64,000 bases of DNA from the NCBI RefSeq assembly GCF_040712315.1, contig NC_134024.1:24750658-24814657 (forward strand), given 5' to 3'. Source of the stretch: Castanea sativa. Taxonomy: Eukaryota > Streptophyta > Magnoliopsida > Fagales > Fagaceae. This document shows, piece after piece, positions 22,819 through 35,985 of this stretch. The translations under genes and the position numbers were made by a program. A model generated the notes under the pieces. The model made no database searches, was not told the origin of the DNA, and saw only the letters and a list, made by a program, of their open reading frames with translations. The first letter of the stretch is position 1. The number at the start of each line of letters is the position of its first letter.

Positions 22819-25699
22819 TAGTAGTATAAATTGGGGGCTAGGGTTTGGATACTTTGGAATTGGAATCACGCCAAACCGGGTTTGATTCAAAATAGATCCG
22901 TGGCTTAAAAAAGCAGAAGGTGTGGATTTCGTTATTTCTCATTTTCTTCACTTTGCTCTGCATTTCCTGGTTTATTTGTGTATTTAGGTTTGATCTGAAG
23001 CTTTAGTCTGATTCAATTTTGTATATAAAATCTTTTTATTTTATTTTATTTTTTATTGTAAGTTCGAATTTTTTTAATAAAATTGATGCACTGGAATTGA
23101 ATGAGAATGAAATAGTTTTCATTTGGCAATGGTGGCAATTAAAAATATATTAATTATATTAATTTTTGCTTGGGGCATAGAATGTGGGGAGGACTTAAAT
23201 AGAATCTGTTAAGCTCAATTATCTTAAAGGTTTGGCCGTTTTTAGAGTTTGCTTTACTGCACAATTTCTTGAACGGAGAGAACTATAGGAATGTTATACA
23301 AATGTTATAGAGGACCTTGTTAGTTCAATATGGTTAAATTTGCATGGAAAGAATTGCGCCACTTTGGAAAGGGTGTGATCTAAATCAAGAATTGCTGGGG
23401 TTTCAGTTTGAAATATATTATTGTTGGGCATGCTTTGTTTTCAATTGGTGTCACGGATTTGTTAAGGCCTATGTTGGTATCAATTTAAGATGGTTTGACT
23501 GATGAAACGGCAAAACCATAGCTCAGTGCTTTGTTGGTAGTGTGTTATGGTACTAAGGTTTCAAATTTCACTAGAAATTTAAAAAATACAAGATCCATTT
23601 CCTATCTATTGTATTATATAATGCCCAAGTCAGGTTTTTCACTCTATCAAATTTCACTAGTGATAGCAACTAGTTTATATGTGTGGTTGATTTTTAGGAT
23701 TTATGCTGGCTGGATCAATACTCATGGTTGGTGGCAATAATGCTCAACTGAAGTTGCTGCATAACTGACGCTGGTGCTGCTTAAGTTGCTGCATAATTGC
23801 TGGTGCTGTTGTTGGAGGCATGATGGATGCTTTGATTGATTTGGTATGTCATTACCAAGCACAAATATACATTATACAAATTTACTTTATCCTAGTTTTT
23901 TAATTTTTTTTCCACAACATTGTCTGATGGGATTATTTTGGCAAGAGTTACTCTATAGTTCTGCCTTTTGTTACTACCATCATATGTTGTATGTTTGATT
24001 TCTTGAATATTGACTAATAATATGCAATAGGTAACAATCTAGTGGAAGTTGCCCTCACCATATACTTAATCTTTGTTACTCAAAGCACTAAATAATGGTA
24101 TCCGGCAGCATAATTGGTTCATTGACACTTTTTTTTTTGGTTAATTATGTTTTGGATAGAAAATTTACTACTAACCCGGCTATTCATGGCAGCCTCCTTG
24201 GATCACCTTTCTGGGAGCATGAGAAGGAGATATTTAACCTTGAAATTTCTCCTGGTGCAGAGCCTTGGGTTTACTATACAATATATGCGTTTTTTGTCTT
24301 CTTATTTAATATATTTGACATTGTAAGTTTCTTCTTAACTTTATGTTCTACTATCCATTTATGTGCTGCTAGACAGTACTTCTATAATATGTTTTTTTCA
24401 TGATTTTCCTCTCATCCAGGATATTAATCTTCTTTGGCAACCACTACTTAGTTACATGACACAAAAATTTAAAGCAAGATGGTCCTTTTTATTTTGTGCT
24501 AAAATTTGTGATGGTATCCCTCTTGATGCGGCTACAAAAAATACCCTTGTCTTGTTTCGAAGATTTTCAGTTACACTGGAAAAGATGATTTTGAAATCTC
24601 AATGCAAGTTTTTTAAACTTTTGTTTAATCATTTAATCCAGCACAATTGATGTGGGCTGCATTCTTGAAGTTACCCACTTTCTCTCTTTTCGGCACCTTC
24701 TTCTCACTTCAGTTGTTCATATATCATGGTTTTATATTCCTTGTTGTTTATACTTGTCTTCTAGTTGTTGTAGAGATAGAAACTTAGTTGAAAGAATTGC
24801 AGATGCTACTGCAATGAAATCATGGTGATGCTGCTGATCAAATATCTTTTGGTTGTTTCTGTCATCTTCAAAAGAAAGAAGCCTCTACATTCCATTATAT
24901 ATGAATATAAAATTTATATAATATAATCTTCATATATCTAATCCAGCCTTGTAAATGTTTGACTCAGTATTCAGTCTGATTAAATTATACTTCTGCTTTT
25001 GTTTGATATACACCAATGTGATTTTTTTTTACATGTAAGGATGTTTCCTAATTTTTCAGCAAGTGGTTATGTAATTAATTTGCATTGATTGAATATTTTT
25101 ATAGTTTAAGATTTGTGTCTTTGATGAGGTACTTGTCATTGAGGTATAGATCTCTCTGTTTCTTCCACCCACCTTCAAATCTACCTTTTTGTTTTTGTTT
25201 GTTTACTTTCAAATCTTCCACTAGATTTTTCTCAACAGAATTCCTGAGAAATTTTTGGGTCTTTAATTGCTTCTAATAGTCTTTCTTTGTGAGAAAAATT
25301 CTGGTTGTTTTTAAATTTGCAAGTTCTCCTTTGCTGATCTTTGATGGATTTTGACTAAGTTATTGAGCTCTGCTTTGATTGGTCTTAGCTTCCTTTCTAT
25401 TTTTGTTTTCTTACACTTTCTTACTTTTTTTCTTTGGGTATATCTAGATGCAAGACAAGTATTGTTTTTCGGAATTTGCTGGAGTGAGATGGGAGTACTT
25501 TTTTTTTTTTTTGGGAATTAGTAAATTTATGTTTATCTAGCAAAAGTTGGGTTAAATAGAAAATAATGAAGCTGTGCGATTCTCTTGGTGCTCGATAACC
25601 TAGCTCTATAATGAAAGTTATGACTCTGATGCTAATAATGATTAATTATGCTAACTAATGTTTATGCATCCTATGGATAAATGAATGCATCCTAGGCAG
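22409..25699 (+). other. Gene-poor stretch starting with an orphan leader-like segment
   Basis: 22520-22870 is richer in G and C than its surroundings. It contains an imperfect ~41-bp tandem duplication (22544 and 22584, starting CTCCAACGACGA and CTCCGACGACGA), CT-rich stretches, a (GA)n run at 22786-22815 and TAGGGTTTGG, all common in plant 5-prime leaders. No continuing gene is recognised. The open frames near 24095-24650 resemble nothing I know and have no supporting splice or codon signal. Confidence 0.4.
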
Positions 25700-25821
25700 T
25701 TGACATTCAGTACTACTTGAACTACCTTGGGAAAATGGTGACTCTTGGTGGAACTAGATGGAGCATGAGTGAGTTTAGTTGGGATGTCAAATATGCTAGG
25801 GTTCAGACACTTGTGGTCAAG
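25700..25821 (+). pseudogene. GH9 endoglucanase (GH9C-like) single-exon fragment
   Basis: An exon flanked by an acceptor (AGGCAG) and a donor (GTCAAG, then GTAATA) encodes a peptide close to secreted plant GH9 endoglucanases: DIQYYLNYLG, LGGTRWSMSEFSWDVKYA and VQTLVVK. The expected NGDS motif is displaced into another frame by two nearby small deletions that cancel out. The exon ends where the family normally has an intron. Catalytic residues are in other exons, which are absent. It is therefore a relic or a captured exon of a cellulose-acting enzyme. Confidence 0.7.
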
Positions 25822-27564
25822 GTAATAATTCATGAACTGAAATATGTTACATGTCAACATCGACTTCATTATATGACAATTTGTCAATCAAACTCCTCAA
25901 CCATATGACAAGTGCATTACCACATGAATAGGCTGTGGTTAGTTTGGCTGCTTTTGCCATCATTAATCCAAGTTTATTTTTATACCATGATGATTTGTTC
26001 AGTTTCATAATCTGTATTCCATTTTGAGTTTTGGAAAACACTACTCTTAAGAGTTGAAAATTCCATCAGTTTATGTGAATCTGAAAAGTCTACGTCAGTT
26101 ATTTGAAGCCCAGATGTTGTATGTGTTCACTAGTAACTTTTTTAATTCATTATTCACAAGCCACCACTTCTATTTCTCTAATGCCCCCATTCATGAATGT
26201 ATGATTTTTAAAGGGCTTTACATCTTTACATATGTAACCAACTACATGATTTATGTGTTATACATAGTATCAAGTGGATGATTACTCCATGTTGTAGGGG
26301 TATATCTTTGGTTGCAGATTACTGACAAGATGAAAGCATGTGCATCCTTAGAAGTAATTGGCAACAATGTTGGAATATTGGACCAAGGACTTATCAGACT
26401 AATGGGAACTTCTGATTGAAGCATCTTCTAATCTCTTGGAATGGCCTTGAGAAATGGTTTTTGGCCCAACACTCTTAGCATGCTATTAAAGATGTTAGGT
26501 GTAATACTGTATTGGTTTCAAAATTCTCTAGTTAAAAATATTAAGTTCCTTTAGGTTGATGTAAAAGTGTCTCCATAAACTTCAAGAATGAAGGATTTAG
26601 TAATTTGGAAAGCTAATGGAATATTGTTTGATATTTGTGCATTGGTATAATATAGATTTTGTAATATGTGGTTCTTTAAAGTGTATGTGCACGGCTGTGA
26701 GTTATTTATTTATTTTTTTAGAAAAAGAGAAAAACCTTATTTTGAGGGTTGGGACTCTCAAAAAAAGGTTATTGTACTTTTATTTAATTTTGAATTTTTT
26801 GAGGGTCGTCGATTCTCTATAAAGATAAAACATTTGTTTCAAAGGTCATGTAGGCTATTGAAATTTTTGTTTTGAGGATCACATAGGTCATTGTAATTTC
26901 TATTTCGAATGCATTTGTTTCAAAGGTCATTTAGACCCTCAAATGGCTTCTAATACATTTTTTAAAAGGTTTTGACCCTCGAAAAAACCAACTTTGTTGA
27001 CATAACTGATCTTCTTCAGCTGTTAAAGTCAAAGTTTGCCAATAAGGCGTGGAATTTTAAGTGACCACCATAGGGCCTGAGGGTAAATTTGGCCTATTCA
27101 ATTTTCATATGACTCGGAAGAAAATTTTTATTGTTGAATTTTAAGCTCACATTTCAGCCCTTGTTATACATTTTTCTATTTTCTTTGTTAAATTTATAAT
27201 TTCGTGGCTCCCACGGAAGTTTATAGCCAGATATTTAAACCTCTTTAAAATATGACAACTGCAAGCAGCATGATTGCTCACCAATACAAGGCCTTCGATG
27301 GGATCTGTCTCAACTTGTCAAAGTAGAATATCAATTAGTATGAATTAGATGATATTGAATACCACCTAGACATTTCTGGGGAAATGCATGTTCCTTTGTT
27401 CATGTGCCAGATTTTATTCAGTCTACATGTGTATAATGTCATACACAGCATGAACCAGTCTACAACATGTTCAAATATATTGTCATACATAAATTCAATT
27501 GCATAAAAGATACATCAATAATTTAGCCTCAATTGATGCAAGAATATTACGGTGGATTAACTAA
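25822..27564. other. Gene-free stretch; distal part belongs to the WAK segmental duplication
   Basis: No exon is supported. From about 26985 to 27560 the sequence matches, in inverted orientation, 58295-58550 and 60660-60790. This is 3-prime flank of the WAK gene shared with its pseudogene copy. The part near 27120-27150 is the transposon-free version of a site that carries an element at 58882-60655. Confidence 0.65.
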
Positions 27565-30500
27565 TTATCTCCCATCATCCAACGGTTTCAATGTTTCGTT
27601 TCTCATGCTATCATACCCAGCAACTGTACTGGAAGAAGAACTTGGACCAACATCAATACTAAATGATTGAGTAGGTGCACCAAGCAAGTACTCAGTCTCT
27701 TCTATATAGACACTAGCATTTCTCCAACGATGTTTTTCCATTATAACAAACCCCTCCAATTCCATTGCCACTTCCTTCATAGAAGGCCTATCCTCGCCTG
27801 TCACTTTTAAGCACCTTTTTGCAAGATTAGCAACCTCCTTTAGTTGCTCAATATTACCCTCTTTAATAATATGATCTTCAAGAATTTGAACTAGGCAATC
27901 ATCTTTCACAGCAGAAATAAAGAACATTGCTAGATTTCTATCAATTTCAGGCCTATCAAATGAAAGTGCCCTCTTACCAGTCAGAAGCTCTGCCAAAACA
28001 ACACCAAAACTGTACACATCACTTTTCTCTGTTAGTTGGCTAGTATGGAAGTATTCTGGGTCCAAGTATCCAAAAGTTCCTTGCACCAAAGTGTTTAATT
28101 GGGTTTGATCTAGAGGAACCAATTTGGAAGCTCCAAAGTCAGACACTTTTACTGTGAAATTATCATCTAACAATATATTTGCAGGTTTGACATCTCTATG
28201 TATAATTGGCACAGAAGTTGCAGAATGCAAGTACGCAAGTGCTCCTGCAGTTTCTGCAGCAATCTTCAAACGCTTTTCCCAAGAAAGTAAGGATGATAAG
28301 CCTTTATCATGAATGTGTTCAGAAAGGGTCCCTTTTGTAATGAATTCATAAACTAGTAAGGGCACTTCTGTTTCTAAACAACAACCTAATAGCTTAACTA
28401 TATTCCTATGGTTAATATGGGTAAGCACAATAATCTCATTTACGAATTGCTCGATTTGGATTTGATTACCAATTTTGGACTTCTTAATAGCAATCACTTT
28501 GTTTTCTGGTAATATTCCTTTATAAACTGTTCCATAACCTCCTCGACCAAGGACTCTACTTTCATCGTAGTTGTTGGTGGCCTTTTTGAGCTCTTCTGCA
28601 CTATAAATCTTGCCTGTTTCTACAGACCCTTTATGATTAGATAGTTTCTGTTGTAACAATAAGCCACCATTTTGTTGGAAGAATTTTTCTCTGAGCTTGA
28701 TGAGCTTTCTTTTTTGCAGTCCCCAATATATCCAAGAGCCTCCCACAAACAATAGTAAAAGGCCAACGCTGATACCTGCACACATGGAAACATGCATTTT
28801 CACCTTGAACAACTTTCTAACCTTTTATATTTGTCAATCCCATTATCTTTAAGTTTGTAATGGCAAATAGTTTGACATGGTATGAACTAAATATTTAACA
28901 TATCTATTATACAAAGATGACTAAATCAATATGTGAACTACAAATTTACAACGTAATTGGTGACTACTGAATAAGCATATAAGATTTGTAGAGGATCGTG
29001 ATCAATGTGAAACGGAACATGCAAAGCAGATGTCAACAACACTAGACAACGGCTATCTACGATGGATAATTATTAGAAAAATGCTGTTTTGACTATCGAT
29101 GGCTACACCAGTGTCCGAAATGATGACATTGGCAATATGAAATGGTAATTGGTGGTTTGTAACTTTGTATGAGGAATAACTATAAAGTAATATTTAAGCC
29201 TATATAATTGATAAATATAAATTTTGCTTTCACATAATCGGCTTTGCATATAACTTTAGGTAATTCTATACTCTAGACCTTTTAAAGAATCTAAAGATCA
29301 AGTTTCTCAAAAAAAGTTTCAAAATTTTTTATTTTATTTAAAATGTATTTTTTTATAAAGGAAACAATTGAGTTCAAAGTCCAAACAACACACTAGGATA
29401 AAATATAATCAGTTGGGTCAAGGGTGTTAGAAAAATGCAGTAATGTCAAGGAAGTCAATTTTATACCACAAGTCATTTTGGTTTAGTATGGAAAACAAAA
29501 TATATTGACACTAATTAATACCGATGTACCATTTTAGGAGTTACTATATATATATATATATATTTGCTTTTTTTTTTAAAAAAAAACATACTATTTAAAA
29601 TCCACACATTTTATAAGTTTAAATATTATCCTAACTACATTAACCAAATGTATTAACTTAAATAACATGGTTTATAACATTTTTTTTTATTATAAATATT
29701 TCACCAACATAAACATCAATTCTAGCTAAAATACCCAAAAAATTCTTGGTATAATTGGTATATGCCAGTACAACCTTATACTTTAGTCAGTACATTTTAA
29801 AAGAGTACAATACTGGTTTTATGGCCGGTACAATATATACTACAAGTACTAATACAATGTTGACTTCCTTGAATAAAGCATTATCATCATCTTGGGCCAA
29901 TTACAAACAATATATCTAGTTCCGATAAAAACTAGTTTTTCATTAAGTTCTGTTTAAATGCTTACCTCTATAAAAATGATTTTTTAAATTTTTGTGTGTT
30001 TATATGTATCTTTTCATTTTAAAAAAGGCAAAATATTAGTACAATTCCTTTTTCTTTTTCTTTTTTGATAATATGATAGTTACAACTTGAAATGGAGGGG
30101 ATTTGAGCTTTATATGCCTCCCTTAGAAACACTAAAAAGTGCCAATCAACTAAGCTAGAAAGCTCTTGACAATGAACTATACCTAAAGAAACTATACTTA
30201 AGTTTTGTCTCATAATAGATAGTGATTTTAGCATTTTCATATACCTAATCCCACTAAAAAATTGTTCTAACATACGTTTATACAAATTAAATATAAATTA
30301 AAACCATGTTAATTTTAATTGATTAAATTTTTTTAAAAGAATATATTTTATTCAGCTTTGAACTAGGTTTTTTGCTCTTAAAGTTTTCCTAAACTAAAAT
30401 AATTAAAATTTGGTTATATTGTTTCTTGTTTATCAGGTACTATAACGTGCAAAATACCCTCTAAAATTTATCTGGGCATTAAAGTACTTATTATATGAAC

Positions 30501-30903
30501 TGAATGATAGTTCAGTACAAAGCAGAAACTAGAAAATGATACTGTTTTTTTTTTGTTAAATTGAGTTTATCTATTAAAAGTTATTTTCGCATAAATAATC
30601 TGTTTAATAAAATTATCTAAAGAAATTTTGAAGTTCAAAATGGATATTAAAGTATAATTTAGGTGAAAAATTATAAACTATGGGGTTGATATGCAATTTA
30701 GAATTCCTAATTTAGTTTGGCTTTAGGTTTAATTTGTTTTCTCTTATTTTTTATTTTTTTTACTAGACGTAGTTTTAAATTTTCACTTTTTTTTTGACAT
30801 AGAATACATTTAAATAATTTATTTTCTAAATAAAATAATTTTAAAAAAATAAGTTAAAAAAACCTGACAGATTCTCCATGGTATTGCACCCCTTTCTTTC
30901 TAG

Positions 30904-30937
<34 letters not shown>

Positions 30938-33402
30938 AATGCTATGGGTGGGCTTTGGTTCTGGTCCTAACGCAACATGCGCCTTTCCAATTGTGCATCT
31001 CTATTTATATTGGACTTATAGCAGGTTGTTTGTGAGCTTAGGTTACAAATTTGGGGGGTACATATGGGCCCAAGAAAACATCAGAAATTCAGAATGATTA
31101 CCTGCTCATTGTGGTCCCGGATCGCACCTGGTACTATGGCTAACACAACAAGTCTCCCAAATTTTGTAATGACTTATGGGACCCAAGAGATTTACACTAA
31201 AATTTTTGAAAACGAGTAATTTATATTGATTTATTGGTTTTTTTTTTTTTACAACACAAAATTTCACAATTTTTTTTTTGTGATATTTACAATATGTTAT
31301 TAATTTTGCAGCTATAATCTTTTCTCCCTCAAATCTCCAAACACTTTGTACATAAAAAGGTGTCAATTAAAGTACAAAATTTCACAAACTTTGTTCACAA
31401 GTTGTATATGAAATATTAAAGGCCCGTTTGGTAAGAGGCTTATAGTAACGTTGTTGTTATTTTGTGAAAATATGTGTGGATTAAAAAGTGTGTGAAAATA
31501 CGTTTAATATTGTTTAAACACTGAAAACTGTTATTTAAACAACAGTAATAAACACCCCCTATATCTCTCTATTATAAAACAAAAGCTTCTATTTTATCCC
31601 AATAAATATGCATTATAATAAAGAATATTTTATTCTAAGTTTATATCTATTCATGTTTTCCACTAGACAACATTGATCAATGAGGCTAATGACATATCAA
31701 AAGTATTTAAAGGGTTTGTGGGCCTTTTAAAAAAAATGAAACTTATGATGATTACAATACATGTAATCATCATTACAGTATACCAAATGTGTCCTAAAAT
31801 TTCCTTTATTTTTCCCAAACCAATCATGGCTGTTTTTGTTTTTTGGAACAATGACGGCAAGTCATTCTATATATGATCTTACATTTAAAAGTTAAAACTC
31901 AATCTATCTGTATTTTTAGTAACTTATTTATATAGTGGTTATATATATTTGCTTATTTGCTAAATAGCCTAAATGTGTGCCAAAATAATATTAAAAGCTA
32001 ATTAATTTTCAAAAAAGCTAATTTTGTTAAATTAAGAAGAAAAAAAAAACTAAAGCAAAAAGTTTGCCAAAGAGAAACTGAATAACTTACCAATGATTCT
32101 CAAAAATAAAATAAAATAAAATAACTTACCAATAGTGAGGCTAATTGCTAGTGATAATTTAGGAGCAGCTTGATTGGGGACACATGCCCCCCCGTCCAAG
32201 TGGTACCCCTTCAAGCACGAACAATGATATGATCCAACATCATTAACACAAAATTGATTGCTTGTGCAGTTATTGGCCTCTTTAACATCACATTCGTTAA
32301 TGTCTGCAATTGGAAAAAAAAAATTTACCATTTTTATGTAACTTAGAAGAACCATTATCAAAAGCAATCACAAACTATTGAAACGAAAATGAAACTTGAA
32401 ACGTATTGCCACATAATATATACATTAGAAATTCGTTGAAATGTGTTTCATTATTTTTCTTTCTTTGATTAAAAAAATTGTAGTAGATATATAGATATAT
32501 TGAATACCTTGGCAACCGTCTTTGAGGTATGGGTTCCCGCGGTAACCGACCCTGCATTGGCAACGGTACCCAGACCTGTTTTTGAGATCAATACAGGTGC
32601 TATTCCCTCCACATATGCACTTTCCTGTGTTCTGAGCAACTTCACAGGTCTCGGCACGAATCGCCCATTCAAGAACCATGGGAAGGGTTTCATTGTTTCG
32701 TAGACTGATAAGATAATCTGAGGAGAAATTGAACTTGTCTTCTTGGATGACAAAGGCAAAGCTGCATGGATTTAAATTCCAGACTTGTGTGTGGTTTGAA
32801 TAGCTATAGGCTTCAAAATTAATATTTGTCAAATCTTGAGGAATAGCCATTTGGCAACACCCAATCCCAGAGCATGTCCCATTGACTACACTCAGTGTCT
32901 TATTACATTTGGACTCGCAGCCTACGCGTGAGAGTTGACCGTTCAGAGCACCATTGAGGAATGCGTAAGTGTCACACCCAACTGCTACAAACTTGTTTTT
33001 GGTGACAGAAACTGTGAAACTGGGGGCATAGAGAGACACCGCGTTGTCCGGTGAAAGAGGCCTACCAGACTGGTCGTAACAGTCAATGGAGTTATACATC
33101 TGGATGTCAATCTCACTTGATTCCGTGGAAATGCTTGTAACGTTGAGGTTCCAAATCATTGGTTGAGGTTGGCCTTGGGCGTTGCTAGTGCAATTGATAA
33201 AATAATACCCATCATCAATATTAGCAGTATCATTGAGGTAACAACCTTCAGTTGTGCCAAAGGGATATGGAATTGTTACATTTCCACAACTGTCGGGGCA
33301 GTTAGGTAGGGCTAATGGAAATGTTGTTGCTGTGGCGGCCATTGTCGCTGATAATATCACACCAACCCAGATGACTTGCATGAGTATCCTATGGAACACC
33401 AT
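27565..33402 (-). CDS. Wall-associated receptor kinase-like protein (WAK-like), intact, 759 aa
   Basis: A plasma-membrane receptor kinase of the WAK family, which senses pectin fragments at the cell wall in growth and defence. Exons 33402-32508, 32303-32130 and 28775-27565 have matching phases (895 + 174 + 1211 nt, 759 codons plus stop). Signal peptide about residues 1-26. GUB_WAK pectin-binding region begins [16 protein letters not shown] Cys-rich EGF-like segment (CICGGNSTC) closes exon 1. A calcium-binding EGF ([19 protein letters not shown]) starts near 299. Membrane span about 350-376. In the kinase: [12 protein letters not shown] (about 432-443), Lys454, [13 protein letters not shown] (Asp551), DFGAS (Asp569) and [11 protein letters not shown]. 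All catalytic residues are present, with an RD motif, so it should be active. The second intron is large (3.35 kb). The gene may belong to a WAK cluster, because an inverted pseudogene copy lies at 57081-58294. Confidence 0.93.
28776..32129 (-). other. Large second intron of the WAK-like gene
   Basis: AT-rich intron. It contains a SINE-like remnant (about 30060-30160: GGGGATTTGAGC, GCCTCCC and AAGTGCCAATCAAC), a 30-base poly(A) run (30907-30936) and a segment (30944-31075) that recurs inverted at about 53250-53420. At 31420-31560 there is a GGCCCGTTTGGTA... AACACCCCC stretch resembling a hAT-type MITE remnant. No other exon is seen. Confidence 0.6.
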
Positions 33403-33507
33403 AGCCCCACTATTTTTCCCAGAAGAATGTCTAAGATTAATGTTTTGGTGTGTTGAAACTTCGTAAAGATGGACTATTTAAAAGCATACGCAAATATAAG
33501 GCAAGTA
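33403..33507 (-). promoter_or_regulatory. Residual proximal promoter and 5-prime leader of the WAK-like gene
   Basis: Only about 105 bp separate the ATG from a transposon insertion. A TATA-like TTTAAATA lies at 33482-33475, roughly 73 bp upstream of the ATG, leaving a very short leader. Distal promoter sequence is displaced by the element at 33508 and the repeats beyond it. Confidence 0.5.
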
Positions 33508-34330
33508 CAGGGGCGGACCCAAAAATTTTTGCTTGGGGCCAAGTTGCAACACTAATATATTTATTAAGACAACTTTTACACACACATATATATACACATG
33601 CACGCTTTTTTATTATATATACACACTTTTTTATTTGATAAATTATATATAAACACACACCCAACAAAAAAAAAAAAATAAAAAAAAAAAAACAAAAAAA
33701 AGCTTAGTATTTTTAATCAAAATTATTTTTGACAACGATCTTTCATAAAATAAAATTCATTTTTTCTATTTTCATAGTCAAATTCTTAAAAAGTTTCATT
33801 TTAAATACAAATTATCAAATTTTATGCTAAATTAAGTAAAAAAATCTTTCAATTGAATCAATGAAATTTTCAAAAACATGAATGATCCAAAACTTGAAGG
33901 AATAAGTTAGGCTCCAAACATATTTAAAGTTACCTTTGCTTTAACCCATTATATGGCAACTAAAGACATATTTCATGTGTAGTTTTAGTGACAATTTTTT
34001 TTTAATAAGTCAATGACTTGTTAATCGTCACATAACAGGTTGAAAAAGATAGATTCAAACATGTTTGATACCAAATTTTATCAAATATTTAACAAATATA
34101 AAAACACATTTTACAATAAAAAACAGAATTGCGAAAAATAAAATTATATCTCTATAACTATTAGACCAAATTTTTTTTTTTAATAGCATTATTGGACTAA
34201 TTCAAATATTTGGAGGGGCCAACTCTTATTTTTGTAGACTAAATTTTGAAAAAAAAAATTGTATATATATTTTAAAAATTTGGGGGGGGGGGGGCATGGC
34301 CCCCCACCCGTATACATGCCTTCACCCCTG
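33508..34330. mobile_element. Non-autonomous hAT-like element (823 bp) with 8-bp target duplication
   Basis: Starts CAGGGGCGGA and ends with the imperfect inverted match TTCACCCCTG. The flanks GGCAAGTA (33500-33507) and GGCAAGTC (34331-34338) agree at seven of eight positions, as expected for a hAT 8-bp duplication. It has no transposase. Its right half (from about 33940) forms part of every unit in the array at 39238-52980. Confidence 0.75.
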
Positions 34331-34620
34331 GGCAAGTCAAATGCACGAGTCTTGAAGTGCATGTTTGTGGTGGAATTGTGTTTACACTTTACATCCTTGA
34401 CTTTTACAATTACTGGATGGAAAATGTCAAATTTAGTATCCGTTTGGATAAAAGTCTACGTTTTAAGTTTGCGTTTTCAACTTTTCTTTTCCTTTTTCTA
34501 GCGCGTGAACAGTAACTAGTATACGCGTCCACGTCTTTCTTTTTCTTTTCTTTTTTTCTTTTTTTTTTTTTCATGGAGAAGCGCATTTCTGAGTAACCAA
34601 GGGGTCTCATGAACAATCAC
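34331..34620. repeat. Partial array unit split off by the hAT insertion
   Basis: Matches the corresponding part of the units at 39238-52980: the GGCAAGTCAAATGC block, the TTTACACTTTACATCC block, a degenerate MITE-like insertion (from GTATCCGTTTGGATA, about 34437) and the GAGTAACCAAGGGGTCTC end. It is the left part of the first array unit, continued at 39238 after the hAT element. Confidence 0.8.
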
Positions 34621-35985
34621 TAAGGGTGAGCAAAACGTCACCAGCGCTAACGTCATCAACCGACGCCGACAAAATCGTCCCGACTCCAACGCCGACTGAT
34701 GAGCTGAGGCCGGCATTCGGACTTTACCCTCTGCTCCGATGCCGGTGTGGTGCTGCCATTGGATTGAGAAATCCGAAACCGAGACAGCACCGAACCAAAC
34801 CGATACTCTGTTCTATGCTGTCGTTCTATTTTTTTTTTTTTTTTTGAAGCTGATAAAAGTAACAACGTTGTATAATATAGGTATTATTAAAAAAAGAAGA
34901 AGAAGCAAAGCTGTGCGTTTTGTGTTAGGTTTACAGATTCTCAGGGTATATAAATTCATATTTTTCTCTCAGAATCTTTTAACTCTCTCTCTTGCTCTCT
35001 CTCGAGTCTCGCCTGACGCAGCACCTCGCCTGAGCTCTGCAAAACAAAGGTAGGCTTCTTCATGTTTTGACTTTCAGTTTTGTTTGTCTTTGTTTTTTAC
35101 TATTTGAAACTTTGAATGCTTGAAATCTCTCAAAGTTTACTGCTTGAAACTTTTACTGTTTTAAGCTTCTTCGTCGTATGCAACTATGTAGTTTGAATGT
35201 TTGTCTTTGGCAACTAAGCCAATAGTTTTAGCAGTATCCAGTATTATACTTGAATCATTGAATGTTTGCAAAGCTTGTGTGAGTCATGTGAGTCACACGG
35301 TGTGACTCAGTGACTTTGTCTAAGTGTCTTTCTATTTTACACGGATGCTTAATAAATAGCTGACCAAGTAAAGTAGCTACTTAATAAATATAATATTATA
35401 TATACACAGATGTTTCTAATATAATATAATAAATATAATAGTAATAGCTGACCAAGTCTTGTATGATACACGGATGCTTAATAGTTAATGCAGTAATGCT
35501 TACATATATAATATTATAATATATTAATATTAACTATTAAGGTTGGCTTGGCTGTTTCATTGTAGATTTGTAGCTGCTTACATGTAAGTATAATAATATT
35601 AATATTAATACTAACTCTTTTTTTTTTTTTTTTGTTCAGCATTTTAATTTTTTAGGGAGACAAAGATTGAGAGAGTTCACGCTTTCAATCCTTCACAAAG
35701 AGGTAATCACTAATCACTCACTATATTCAGCATTTTAATTTAAAATTTTTAGTACTGAATAACTATTTCTTTAATTTTATATGTATAAAATTAACTTTTA
35801 TTTTATATTTATATTGGGAACAACATAATAAATTCCTTGTTAATATTAGTGACATGAATTGTTGAGTAATGACTAAAGATTGTTAATTTGTTAGTTTGTT
35901 ATTGTTGTAACTAAAACTAATTAATTATAATTTGATATTGTTATGGAAACTTTGTTTTTTTGTTTGTTGAAATTTTTTTTATTAG

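Noticed and set aside
24095..24650. Possible membrane-protein gene from two overlapping frames (102 and 95 residues).
   Set aside because: Hydrophobicity follows from T-rich composition. No family match, splice partner or codon pattern supports it.
27565..28812. Single 415-residue kinase gene starting at 28812 ([13 protein letters not shown]).
   Set aside because: The first residues lie in an intron. An acceptor at 28776/28775 joins exon 3 in phase to exons at 32303-32130 and 33402-32508.
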